A stretch of 64,000 nt of DNA from Poa pratensis. Lineage: Eukaryota; Streptophyta; Magnoliopsida; Poales; Poaceae. The first letter of the stretch is position 1. Every line of letters starts with the position of its first letter. The notes under the pieces are model-generated. The model worked only from the letters and a program-made list of their open reading frames with translations. It searched no databases and was not told the origin of the DNA. Positions 32,579-45,065 of this stretch are shown in pieces. The stretch lies in contig CAMZMU010000063.1 in NCBI GenBank assembly GCA_947311845.1, positions 57,300,902-57,364,901 on the forward strand. Direction: 5' to 3'. The position numbers and the translations under genes were made by a program.

Positions 32579-35447
32579 ATCCTGACTGTAACAGACCTTA
32601 GTTAGCATGGACGTTAGTTAGGAAAGGAAATATTTTTGTTAAAAATATATTACTACCAAAATATATTTTTATCTAGAGAAGTCCGAAAATGGCTTCCAAT
32701 ACTTCTCATCTTCTCAAATATTTCAAAGTCTTACCCCGCTATTTTAAGATTTTCCCAGGAGTCTTCTGTTACCTCTTACCCGTTCAAAATACTTGACGAT
32801 GAACCCAAGTGAGACCTAATTAGCTAGCACCTACAAGAAGAAGCTTCCATCGCAAATACTCAACATTCAACATCAAGGTGGTTGATTTGCAAATGCCAAG
32901 ATCGTCGACACCAACAAAGCAAGAGATCTCCGAAGACCTCAGCTCAACATCAACAATTATACTCAAGTTGCAACTTCGACAATCTCAATTTCTCCAGCTG
33001 AAGACTAAGGCGATGAAATGAAATTTCAGCAACCATGTTTGACCCAGACCCATAGGATGAATAGGATACGCTCACTTCTCTTTCTTGAGCTACTCCCATT
33101 TACCCGAGTATTAGACGCCGTTGATACTAAGTGTACTTTGCGTGTTGATTGACTATGTGTTTGTTCCTTGTTTGTGTGTTGTTGTTTGCGAGTTCTCTGT
33201 TTGAGTGTTGTTTTCTGGTGTGTTCACAATCACGCCTTGTCGGCAGCACAACGTAACCCCACTTTTATCGCTTGCTTTATTTTCGACTGTTTGCAAAAAC
33301 CTTTTTGCCTTATTGGCCATAGATGCACTTTGTGTATCCTTTCAAAAGACCGACTTAGAGAACCCTCCAGAAAATTTTGTCCTAGTAAGAGGAGCAAGGT
33401 ATGGAATACTCTCTACTCCAACCTTGAGGCCCAAGACTCTACGACCTTCTGCAAGACGGATAGTGGCCTTCGTACGTCGTTTTGTACAACCACATCAAGC
33501 TATCGAGAAAGATGAAGATTCAAGACCCGACGTTCGATGACACTAGTCGTATTCCGTCGGACTAACAAAAAAATATGAAAACTAACATAACTAACATAAT
33601 TGATCTAACTTTAAATCTCTCATCTAACCAAGTTTTGCAAAATTATTAACTGCTTTTTCTGGACAAAGGAAAGAGGTGCCATAGGACGACTCAAAACTAT
33701 TTGGTAAGAAGGAGAACTTTAGAAGGATATAAGATTGTTGGACTATAAGATTATTAGTTAAAAGGATCCCTTAAGAATCTAGTTGATGAGATCAAAATTT
33801 GGTGGATGATGTTGGTAATATCAAAAATTTGGGGTTTAGAATAAAGTGAAAACTTGGAGTGGATCGATAAATTAATTGGGTTTGGACAAATGATATATTT
33901 GATTAATGCTCTAGGGCTAACCAGTTGTGGTCCCCAACCATTGGTGGTTATCGGAGCTAGAAGATGTGCTCTTGATTTAAGGTTTATAAATAAAGGTGAA
34001 AGATATTGGATTTTTAGGAAGCACTTGCTGATAAAATGATATTTGGATTGGTTAGAAGCAAGTAAATTAAGAAGAATACTCCGGTGTTGGAATGTTTAGG
34101 GTGATTCTTAGCGCAAGTGACCTTTGTAATAAATTCTTATAGGAATATAGAAGTGGTCAGAGATGAATTAGCAAATGAGCAGATCGTTGTATGCAAGAAA
34201 TAATTGGTGGAGGATAAATGAATGTTTATCGGATTCTAGGAATCAATATGACTTGGTCTAGTAGCCGACATTCTAGGTGACAGTAGTTTTCAGAGCTTGT
34301 CACGCTCTGTTTGGATTATTCTTAGAAAGATCATTTATCTTTGATTATGAGGTCAAGGCCAAAAGTGTTGAGATAAAATCTGAATTTGGTTAGAAAGTGG
34401 GTCAATTCTTGATGAAATGATCACATGATTGTTGGATGCTTTATTTAGCTTTGATGATATGGTCGTGGGAAAATGACAACCTGAAGGAGTCAGATATTAT
34501 GAGATATGCCTAACTGGGGAGAAAAATCAATCAAGAAATAATTGGTGGAGCACTATGATTTTGTGATAGAATGTAATGGGAAGACTATGCCTAAAAAGGT
34601 TTGATGGGTACCCGATAGATTGAACTATACTATGCTAAAGAGTTTATACCCGAGGAAGATGAGGGTGGATTAAAATTTAACTTGGGCAGGGCCATGTTTC
34701 AAATTAACTGGTTGATAGTAGTGGCCTTACCAGAGATATTGGAATGGTATTTTGAAAAATCGAATTAGAGGCCTATGTAAAGTTGGTCGTTTAGGATCTT
34801 AGGTATAATAGGTTTGATGTTTAAGGTATGGCACCCAACTCCCTTGAAAACTAACATGAGCCCCTCAACCACAAAGTTTTCCCGGAAACCCTAACTATTC
34901 TGGTGCACTCTAACTTACATGTGAAGACACCTGCGAAGCTGTGTGAAGACCCGGAACCAAAGAAGCGATATACCAGACTATCATTGAGTATTTGGAAACT
35001 CTTATATCAGAATCTATTATTCTTAACCTCTCTAGAAATATGTGATATCCAATGTTCGGGTTATATAGAAGTAGTTTGGTAACGAGCCTCATGAACTTGT
35101 TAGCAATTCACTTTTGTATGCTCAAACAATTGAGTGTCATACACAAATAAACGGAACGTCAGATAATTCAGTACATCTCAGCCTCTGGAATATGAAAAGT
35201 AGTTTGATGACAAGACTAGCTACCTTGTTAACAAATTCTTCTTGTATGACTAAGGCAATTCGATGTCATAAAAGACACCCACATTCTTATACAACTAACC
35301 AATAGAAGGCCTCGCAACATCAAGTTGTTAAGATCTCACATAGCGACTGCACTAAAGAAGCAACGACCTCGGAAGATATTCAGCCCAAAACCCGTGCCCT
35401 CGTACTCCCCTGTACCCCGGGCAAATCTCGAGGACGAGATTTATTTT
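32579..35447 (+). other. Internal region of the LARD-like element
   Basis: About 2.9 kb without a long frame. Traces of former coding sequence may remain near 33330-33540 (a 111-codon frame containing ENPPENFVLVRGARYGIL) and before the polypurine tract (CTCGAGGACGAGATTTATTT). Two related segments near 35040-35130 and 35190-35280 repeat phrases such as GAAGTAGTTTG and TTGTATG. No gag, protease, reverse transcriptase or integrase motif was seen. Confidence 0.7.
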
Positions 35448-35460
35448 AAGGGGGAAGGAT
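35448..35460 (+). other. Polypurine tract of the LARD-like element
   Basis: AAGGGGGAAGGAT lies directly before the second LTR, the expected site for plus-strand priming. Confidence 0.8.
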
Positions 35461-35461
35461 T

Positions 35462-38400
35462 TGTAACATCCCAAATTTATAATAAGAATAAATAAGACCC
35501 AAAATTCAGAACCAACAAAAACTTTTTGAATTACTTCACTAATGATTGTGTTTTCCTTTAAATTGTTCTGCTTGACCTTTGTAACTTGATGTTTGTGATT
35601 GTTTGACTAGTAAATGTCAACCCAAGAAATCAACCTAAGTAAAAATATATTTAAAACTCTGGTGATCATGTTATGACAAGAATATATCCATATATCTTTT
35701 CCATTCATATGTTGGCCAAAAGTCTATTTCAATAATCATTTGGTTTTAGCAGCAAATAAAATACCCACTCTTGAGAAGATAAAAGTATTTCCAAAATTAC
35801 ATGTTTCAAAAATATGGAGATCTATCTGTGATCTCCTATCTATTCTTCAACCTTGATATTTTACAATCCCTATTTTATAAACTCCTATGTTTCCACTCCA
35901 TTTGAAAATAACTCTAGTGGGAAATATATTACCTCACATATTTCCATTCTCAAACCTTTTTGAAAACTATTAATATATGAGGTGAGACATTTCCTACCCA
36001 TCATCTTGTCATAATTAAGTATGATCATTTTCAAGATAGCATTGTTAAATAAGGAAATTATAGTATGATAAATTCTTGTGGTTTGATTTGTGTGATCTTG
36101 ATTGTGTTGCTGATATTGTTGTGTTATTGCTATTGTGTGTGATTTCTTGTGAGGATAATTCCTCAGTGGTGTTAATGCTAAAATAGGACACACTTGGCAA
36201 CCAAATTTGGAGTGCGACTTGAATAAGAACAAATCCTCTAAAATTATGCACACCCAAGTTAAACTCCTAAAATTTAGGGAGATGATCTCAATAAAACTCC
36301 CTCTCTGTCTATTCCTCTATTCTATGAAAACAATTATATTTTCTTTATCAAAATTCTAGGAGTGAGATGAACTAATAATCATCCCCACTTCATATCACTC
36401 CCTCCTCAAGTAAACCTACTTTTCGATTTAAAACAAACCCCTCAATTCATTTATTAAAAAGGAAATGAAGGTCATGAGTTAAAAATGATCTTCATAAATA
36501 ATTTCCCTCTCAAATTCTTATTTCCTCCAAACAAATGTTTTCTCTATGAAAATAAAACTTATTTGAAGTTATCATATTTGCCAAAGAAATTCCAAAAGTT
36601 CAAAACCATATTTTATCACATGCTTTAAAAATATTAAAGGAGTATCAAATACTAATTTCCAAAAATGATTTATTTAAACCCTATGAACAAATATTGCTCA
36701 AAACATTTTATTTTCAAAAACCAATTTTTGTGGAGTTTCCTCATGTATATGGGAGGCTACATGAATTTTCTCAAATTTTTGTAACATGTTTAAGCACCCC
36801 AATTAAATCACTGAAAACCTACTGGTTTTAAAAAGGGAATAAAAGAAAAGAAGAAAAAGGACCTAGATGAAAAAGGAAGAAAGATTCCAGGGGGCTTTTC
36901 ACAAGAACTTCATTGACCCCCTGTAGCAGCAATGTCACACGCCACCGACGCCGTGCTTCCTCCGCCATGTCGACATCGCCGTGCACCCCGCGCCTCGCCC
37001 CTGCCGCACGCCTCGCCCTGGAGAAGATAAGAAGCACGCCACTCCTCTGCCTCCCCCGTGCTCCCTCACTCCTCCCTGCTCCCTCTCCCTCTCCACTTAT
37101 TTCTCTTCCACTGCCCGAACTCCAGCCGAGCTCGCCGTCGAGCCTCGCCATCGATTTGAGCCTCCCCCTCCCAATCCAAGACCACCAGAAGGTCTGCCTC
37201 GATGTCCTCTTCGTCCACGACCAAGGAATCGCGAAGGGACGCCCGAAATCGCCCCCACCGAACTCATCCCTTTCTTCTCCGGCTATCACCTTCCCAGGAA
37301 GCTCGCGGGCTACACCGTCCTCCATTCTTCGCCATTGTTGCATCTATGAAGTCCCCTCCTCGCAAGCTTCCTCATGAGCCACTTCTTTTGTCCAGGGATC
37401 GCCGGAATCGCCGATGCCAACCTCGCCCCGTTCCTCGCCGTGCCTCGCTTGCTCTGCTCTCCGTGTCGAGGAAGAAGAGGGAGGCCCGTACCGCTTCGCT
37501 CGTGTAGGTGGGCAGCTGGTTGGGCTGCTCTCCGCACTGCTCGGCCCATCCCTGCCAGATCCGGGCCAGACCGAGCCCATTCCTCTTTTTCTAATAGGTT
37601 ATTTTCCTGATTGATATTCCCTGTTAAGTATTCTCTAGGAAATAAATCACCAATAAATCCCTGTGATAGATAATTGGTTGAATTAAATTTTGTTGTGTTC
37701 ATCTGTGTTTTCTTAAACATGTAGAGTTGGTTTCTTGCTAAAATCTATTTTTATTTGTTGTGTAAATTAAATCTTGCAGAAAGAGTAGTTTTCAATAAAT
37801 AATCAATATCTAGAGTTTTATAACTCAAAATATTGCAAACTAAAATTCCCTGGATAGCTTGAAGTGATACCTTTCTAGATCTGTTGGTCTTGTATGCAAA
37901 TGAATCCTAAAACAAAAGTTCTATTCATTCTTGTAAACACACCAGTAGCACTTTAGTGATTTTTGTAGATTTTTGTGAAATGAATTTTGGAGTAAATCCA
38001 ATTGGATTGTCTTCTGTATGTGTAGGAGAACATATTCCTAGCTTGGCATGGTTGTTTGATTTACAGAACTCTCTAGGTGCAATTTTTAGTAAAAGTGTTG
38101 TTCTGCCACTAATAAAAAGAAATTAGATTAATTGCTTTTAGTTATGAATTTGTGGTTTGTGTTGATTGTTGATTGTTTTGGTACTGTAACTTGTGTGTTA
38201 CTAATCTTTAAACATGTTAAAATATGTTAGTACTGTTAGTGGTTAGAGATAATCTTGTTTGAGTTAAACAGGTGTGGTTAAAGATGAATATGATGTTTCC
38301 AACTAATAATCAATCTTGCTTGTGTGCTTGAGAATTTAAGTAAACCGAATTCAATTGTTTTGACTTCTGTTCAGTAGTAGATGTTGTAGTAGTTCAGCTT

Positions 38401-41087
38401 GTGTGTTAGTGTTGCTTGGTCGAATGGTGTGGAAATTGTGTGTTTGTAACAGTTTCTGCAATAGGCAAAATGTTTCTTATTTGTTTTAATTAGGAATATG
38501 TTGCCTTACTTGTTAAACTTGTTTGTCTTTAAGTTGAGTATTAGCTTGAGTGTCTTGTTAATGTCTCCACCTTAACTTGGTGAGACATGTTGAATCACAG
38601 AGAATTATTGGGTAACTTAACTTTTGTCTGAAGTATTTCCTGCTTAAGGAAATTTGTTTGTTAACAACCCTTCGTTGGAGTTGTTTAATACTTCATGTGT
38701 TTAGCTTGTGATTGGTGGTATACTCCTGTTAGTATATTGCCCTTGTGTTCATGTCTTGAATAGTTCACTTGTTGGGGTAATTTAAGTATGAGGTGTAGTT
38801 AGACAAGTGGTGATTATTGTGTAGAGTTGGGATTAAAATTATAAAACATATGTTTTAATGTTTAATGTCTAGTCCTTGGTTAGTATATTATGCTAGTGTT
38901 AGTAGCATGTGATGTCTTGCGTAGTTGGATTAATTTCTTGTTTGCATCTAGGTAAGTGTTGTGATTGCTAAACTTGTTTGTTAAATAATAATGTTCCCTC
39001 ATGATTTTTGTTTGTTAGTATGGCTTGATGTTTGTTGCTTGATTAAATGGGTGCTATGTTTTCGGTTTGATTACTTGTTGGTATCCCACGTGTGAGTTGG
39101 TTTGCTTATTGTGTGTTGTTTTATTTTCATGTTTGCGACGCTAGACATTAACGCTACCGGAGTGGTCTTTGGAGAGGATTTATCGAAGAATGATGGGAGT
39201 TTATTTATTTGATCAGTAAAGAAGAAGTCCAGGAGCATTATGCTGAAACCAGGCAAGCTACTTCACTGAGCTTGCATCTATATACATCTATTTTGATTCA
39301 CATGTTTTACGTAAAAAGAGCATAAGTGATTTATGTGGTGTTTGCCACTAAAGCTATGATTTTGAAAACCCTTTTCCACAATACAAGTTCATTAGTGAGA
39401 CACCCGATATAGAGGTGTTAGTAGTGTGCAGTAATTTCTAAATGTATTTGTTTTTACTCAAAAGCTTTCTATGAAACTCTCTTGGTGAGATCACGATCCA
39501 CCCAAGTTTTGGTTAAAAGTATTTTGCTATGAAAATTGGAAATGATTTTGAAAGCCTTTTCAAAAGTATATGAAAAACTATTTTGCCACCCTATGTAGAA
39601 GTATCAGTTTGTTTATATAAAACTATAGGATGGGAAAAACATTGATTATTCAAAACTCCTTTTCCGAATCCGTGGATAAAATATGGTATACCGGGAGGTC
39701 GGTATGGAAGTGGAGAAATGGAGTATGGTGATGTTTATGAAAAATGCACATTGTGTCCTTGTACTTACATCCCCAGCCGATAATCTGTGCGACCACATTT
39801 ACCCACCTATGGGACAGGGCTTAGTCATACAATTTGCTCGTGTTAGTACTGGAGGCCTCAACAACGAGGATGACCTCGTTCCATGAGGGGATGGTTTGGT
39901 GACCTGCCCCTGACCCGGGTCCTCTAAAGAGAAGACTGCCAGCTGAGTTGGTATGTATGAATTGGAGTAGAGGATTTGTAGGGCCATTAAAATTCGCCGG
40001 GCAGAACTACGAAGTCCTCACACTTAGTTTCCGACGGGCATGGATTTAAGTGTCGATGGAACCGGTTTTGTAGCGGTAGGATCCTATACTAGCATGAGCA
40101 AAGGACAGGCTATGGTCGGTGACTCAACTTCGCATACACCTTGTATGGCGGGACGTGGCTGACACGATGAGTTGCCGGATGGATGTGGGAAAAGCGTGCT
40201 ACCTCTGCAGAGGGTAAAACTATTCGAATAGCCGAGTCCTCGGATATGGACAGTTGGGAAGAACTGCTAAGACCATGTGCAAGTTTTACAAAGTTTTGAG
40301 TTTGAAAGGAAAATGAAGTGGAGATTGTTTTATGCAACTATACCGAAGGGGTAGTATGAGGTTGCTGGAAAATGAGTAACCCTGAAGGGGCTATGATCGG
40401 AAAAGGAAGAGTTTTGGAAAAATGGACAAGATGGCGATTTTCGAGGAAAAGGCTTTAAAAGAGATTTCTTACCTTTTTAACCAAAGGTATATTTTCGAGA
40501 AAAAGGTTTAAAAAGACTTCTTACCCTTTTTCAACAAACATGGTGAGAAAACTATTTTTCCAAAGGGTTTGTTTCCAACCAAGATATGGAGAAACTACTT
40601 TTCAAAATATTTTGCCTTCAACAAGGATATAAGATCTACTCTTCTCTTTTTCAATAAAGATATAGAGATGTTTTTCTAAAACTAAAGGTTTTAAAGATTA
40701 TCAAAACTAGTGCATGCGCAAGTTGGGGTATTTTGCGAGTACAATCAAATGTACTCATATTGGTTTCGTCCCTGGCTATTGTCTTAGCCAGATTTTAAAG
40801 AGGAGCAGTTCGAAGAAGAGGAGTTCGCTGGCGTCTTTGCGAACTAGGGCGCTTCCCAGTCAGCTGCCTGTAGGGTTAAGGCGAATGACTTGGGCTCCAC
40901 GTTGTTTGGTGATTTCCGCTGCAAGTACCTGTTGAAGCTTATGACTTCAAATCACGTAAGTATATTTAGTCGGTATTTATGGATGTCCTGTGATGCCAAT
41001 TCGAGTTATGTGCAACAACAGACTGATCATGAGATTGTTGCAGGAAACATAACGAGCATCTCGGATAGCTAATCCGGGGTCCTCACA
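35462..41087 (+). repeat. 3' LTR of the LARD-like element
   Basis: 5,626 bp, nearly identical to the 5' LTR; only scattered single-base and 1-3 bp differences were noticed. They seem denser between about 39660 and 40310 than elsewhere. Confidence 0.93.
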
Positions 41088-41100
41088 CTTAGTCCCCTAG

Positions 41101-43411
41101 TGGTTCCTAATAGAGCCACCACTTTGAGTCACATAATATAAATTTATAGATCGTGATAGCAGGATCTTAAATTTATGGTTAAGATTTAGCAGAAAATATT
41201 AGCCACGTAGCCTGTTTGACACGCCTAAGTTTAAGAAGATAAGTGTCGCACATGGACTCCCGTAATTAACCAATTAGAATTCACCAACAACTTCTCAGCA
41301 CGTTAAGCACATATAAAAAGCCATTGATTTCTTTGGGCAAGTGTAAGAATTATTTTATTGAATGTTAAATATATATCTTGACTCATAGCCACTTCCTATA
41401 AATTGTGATGTCGAGCATCTCTATTTGTGATTGATAATTCATAAAAAAAAAATATCTTCAGAACCCCGAATTATATAACCGAAAGTTTCAACAAAACTAC
41501 AAGTGGTTACTCTTTAATCTCATTCCTTTGCAATATAACCATTGACACAGTAAAAGATACACTTCACGTCTTTAGATAGCATCCATATCCGAGCAGTGCG
41601 AATTTTATAACAAATAAATATCTTCATATCACCGAATTGTACAATCATTTTTTTTTACAAACTAAGATGGTGCCTTCGCAACTGTGCTAGTTAGGCCTAA
41701 AAGTTAAATTAGAGAACGTCCATTGTCGAAGGACAGTTGTAAGATTTTTTCTTAGAGGCCCATATGAAGCAATGAAAATAATGAAAACACATATATGCAA
41801 TACAGAACCATTTGTTTATGAAGCAACTTACCCTACAAAATGAAACAACCTATATGTATGAATAGAAAAACAAACAATTCACATGAAGTTGAATCCTGTA
41901 GGAAGCAAAAGTGTGGTAATTGTTGAGAACATGCATATGGATTAATCGCATGAATTAAGAGGATATTGAGATTACGGTGTTACTTTATTACAGAAAGAGT
42001 GAGGGAAAGACAAGAGGTGCAATGGACCTTTCAAGAATTAGACCTCATATTTGGTTTCTTCAAAACTTGTAGGAATATTTTTTATCCTATATAATTATTT
42101 TGGTTTAATCCTATGACCCAAAGTGCATGAATGGTTTTTTTTTATGGTCACAATCCTATATTTTAGTCCGAAAAGCAATTCATCCAAATAGACCCTTATA
42201 ATTTTCATGTTTTGGGGTTTCTACTAGTGTTAATCAAATTTATGAATTCTATGTGACTCTCATAAATTTTTGGATTGTTTATTATAATGATGTGAAATGG
42301 AAATAAGGGTTGATGTATAAATATTCAAAGCCTAATGTGACTTGAGATTAAAAAGGTCCTTAGGTAACCCATAGGCATATCTTCATCAGCTGAGTTGCAT
42401 ATTTAATATGATGTGTGTATTACAAGAGGTAGAGTATGTGCAATTGGAATAAACCAAAATTTGTGGTCAAATAATAATATGTGATTCACGGGTACGTTCA
42501 ATTGATTGTTTTACTTTTGCATATGTCTGAACTTGATGTCATAATTTTATTATGTTTTCCTCTCTTTTTTCATTGTTAATCTCCAATTCAAATCCAAGCT
42601 TCATTCACGAAAATGTAAATCATTTTTAAAAACGTAAATCTAACCTTACTGTGTTTGGCAATATGATTGATTAGGATAATTTTGTTCACCCAACAAGCTT
42701 TTGCCTTTTGTGGTTAACCAATGTTTCCTAATTCACAATATATATTATAAATAAGAATACGGTATCGTACCAGTTTGGTACTTCAGCATTTTCTAAACTG
42801 AAGTATGTCCAGACAAAAATATTCCAACGCCTGGCAAAGCAATACTATAGTTTTCCCTCCTTTCTCAGTTTCGAAAAGGAGGATCAGACCTCTTTCTCCA
42901 ATACTTTAAAAAAACTACAGTGTTAGAGAATATTTCAGTTTTAAAACCACATTATTTATTGGATTCAAACACCTTATAGTATTCAATACTTCAAGACTTT
43001 CAGAAACCAAAGTATTCTCTATATACTTCAAAATTACTTTGATGTCAAACGGGGCCTAAGCCTGAGCTCTGAATGGACCGAACAAAGTTGACATATATTC
43101 GTTCATCAGCATGTTTTGCTGTGACTCCAACTCTGCAGTTTCCCTCGACAGTTACACGCGAAAACTTCGAAACTGATTGCGAGGTTACATATAACCAGAA
43201 AAAAAAAGAGACATCACTAGGAAAATAACTGCAAGCGAAAGGCCGTGGAGAGGCCAGGAAGAATACGTTACAAAACACTGAGACCTCCTCCTCTTCTGAC
43301 GCGGCCGCTCACAATTCCCGGACGCGCATACCGGATCACGTACGTTGACAAGGCAAGAGCTCCACAAACCGCAGAGCACGATCCGATTCCGATCGCTGGG
43401 CCAAAACTGAA
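41101..43411. other. Intergenic DNA downstream of expansin copy B
   Basis: AT-rich, no gene supported. The piece at about 41697-41860 resembles 45083-45590, upstream of copy B (shared AAATTAGAGA, ACACATATATGCA and TTTGTTTATGAAGCAACTTACCCT). This places it in the former upstream region of copy A. The stretch at about 42760-43060 ends TCAAACGGGGCC and looks like a decayed MITE. The part from about 43060 may be the 3' untranslated region of copy B. Confidence 0.5.
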
Positions 43412-44452
43412 TTAGTAGGTTTTGTAGTTCACCGAGGAGCGGTAGCTCATCCCGGGCGTCCATCCGGCGGGGATGGCGTTCGTGGCGACGACCATCTTGC
43501 CGGAGCCCGAGGTGAGCCGGAACGAGAAGGGCGCGCGCAGAGGCTTCCCGTCGTTGGAATTGAGGAAATACGTCGCGCCCCACGACTGCTGCATCCTCTT
43601 CCACGGCTTGCCGCTGCTCATGACGTCGACAGCGGAGAGGTCACCGTCGCCGGCCAGGTACATGACCATCACGGCAAGGTAGTACGGGTTGGAGCCCGCG
43701 TCCACCTTGAAGGCGACCTTCATGCCGTTGTAGTAGCACGGCACCCTGGGAAACAAATGTTACGCACGCGCGCCGTCAGTACACAGGTATTGGACGACGT
43801 TAACTCGACTAATCAAAAGGGAATGCGTTTTCACCTCCTGTACTGGATCTTGAGTATTCCGGCGGAGCGGAGGCGATCGGCCTTCCCGCTGTAGGCCATG
43901 GCGCCGAAGGCGGTGCCGCTCATGTCGAAGTGCGGCTGCTTGGCGCATATGCCATCAGGGCAGGAGTCCGTGATGACGACGGTCACTGGACGAACGGAGC
44001 AGGCGCTGTTGCCTATGCACTTAACCTGTAACACATACACACGCTGATGGCTTGCACGTTCATTCGTGAAAGTAGTACTGTATATACGACTGACCATGTA
44101 CCTGATAACATGCGCCGCAGCCTTTTCCGTTCTTGAAGAAGAAGGGTCCGCCGGCGGCGATCATCGACTTGAACGGGGCCTGGCTGACGGCGCCTTGATA
44201 ACCGCAAGCGCCACCTGTGTTTCATTCGCGCGGCAGAGTTAGCGATGAGGTCAATGTAGGTACGCCATGCACGTCCCTGCAACGGAAATCTATATGTATT
44301 CTGTATGCGCGCGACTTACCGTCACTGCCGGCGCCGTAAGGGCTCCCGTACCACGTCGCACCACCGGAGTACCAGCAAGAGATGGGGCTTACAAAAACTG
44401 ACAGGATGACTGCCACTGTGGCAAATAGCAGAGCGCCTCCTTGACCAGCCAT
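43412..44452 (-). CDS. EXPB: Beta-expansin, copy B (four exons, intact)
   Basis: Exons on the minus strand: 44320-44452, 44102-44214, 43835-44025 and 43412-43745. All junctions are GT...AG and the joined frame is 771 nt, 256 residues. A signal peptide ([18 protein letters not shown]) ends near PISC. The double-psi barrel (GH45-like) domain has [30 protein letters not shown] and the [14 protein letters not shown] (HFD) motif. The C-terminal CBM63 domain includes [20 protein letters not shown] and AIPAGWTPG. Beta-expansins loosen grass cell walls at acid pH without hydrolysis, probably acting on arabinoxylan. It belongs to a tandem family with copies A and C and is closest to A. The group also contains grass pollen allergens, but the sequence does not show whether this copy is pollen-expressed. 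Confidence 0.93.
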
Positions 44453-44557
44453 CTATTCACTGTCTCTCTTGATCTTGGCTAGCAAAGATCGAGGATGATC
44501 AGGGGAAGGCCGATGGGAGTAGTGAGAACTTGCAGGGACTAGCGCTACTTGGGTTGG

Positions 44558-44565
44558 TATAAATA
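44558..44565 (-). promoter_or_regulatory. Probable TATA box of expansin copy B
   Basis: The minus strand reads TATTTATA about 106 bases before the ATG, nearly the same spacing as in copy C. Sequence and position support it; no transcript data. Confidence 0.5.
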
Positions 44566-45065
44566 GGATGGTTTTGTCATTCATGTGTCCTATAAACGTG
44601 GGAACAAATAAGTGCAGTCGTGCACACACGAATTGTTTTGGTAAACGTGGTGGCAACTAAGATTTAGGGAAAGGGAGCGCATCTACACGGGGTCAACTAA
44701 GCTGGAACGGCCGATCCTTTGATATCGGAGCCATGGAGAATGATAGCTCTCCAACCTCCGGAGATTTTGGATAAAGATAATCGTCGGGGTTGTTGAATTG
44801 CATACAAATGTGTGGTACATGGGGGTCAATCAAATACTCTATTTTTAAAAACATTTTTAGAACTCTATTTGTTTTAAGGACTGTCTAGGAAGCTGTCGGC
44901 TGAAAACGTCTTACATCTCAGTCGACGCTATACCTCCCTCCGTCGCTTGCACGCCCGTTTTCCCTTGTACTAGTATATGTTTGATGTTTCTGTGCTTGTA
45001 CTATTTTAGTTTGTGTGTTTTTTTCTCGGCCTAGCAAGTAGTCGTGACTTCAAATAATTGTTATA

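Larger units (their letters stand above)
26942..41087 (+). mobile_element. LARD-like LTR retrotransposon with very long LTRs
   Basis: Two direct repeats, 26942-32561 and 35462-41087, begin TGTAACATCCC and end GGTCCTCACA. The target duplication is CTTAG at 26937-26941 and 41088-41092. A Met-type primer site follows the first LTR and a polypurine tract precedes the second. The internal region is only 2.9 kb and has no gag or pol frame. LTRs of about 5.6 kb with a short non-coding interior fit large retrotransposon derivatives (LARDs), such as Sukkula-type elements of Triticeae. The exact family is not established. It would need proteins from a Ty3/gypsy partner. Confidence 0.93.
24946..41100 (+). 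mobile_element. Helitron 3, interrupted by a 14-kb retrotransposon
   Basis: Begins TCTACTATATATAAAAGGGG. The expected 3' hairpin (CGGGCGCGGCGGAGCCCGCG, about 26916) is followed by CTTAG. There a LARD-like retrotransposon entered with a CTTAG duplication, and at 41088-41100 the sequence resumes CTTAGTCCCCTAG, then T. Removing the insert gives a Helitron of about 2.0 kb with hairpin and CTAG in the right places. The 5' flank is T, not the usual A, so the start may be off by a base. GC-rich frames at 25000-25690 are not convincing proteins. Confidence 0.78.
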
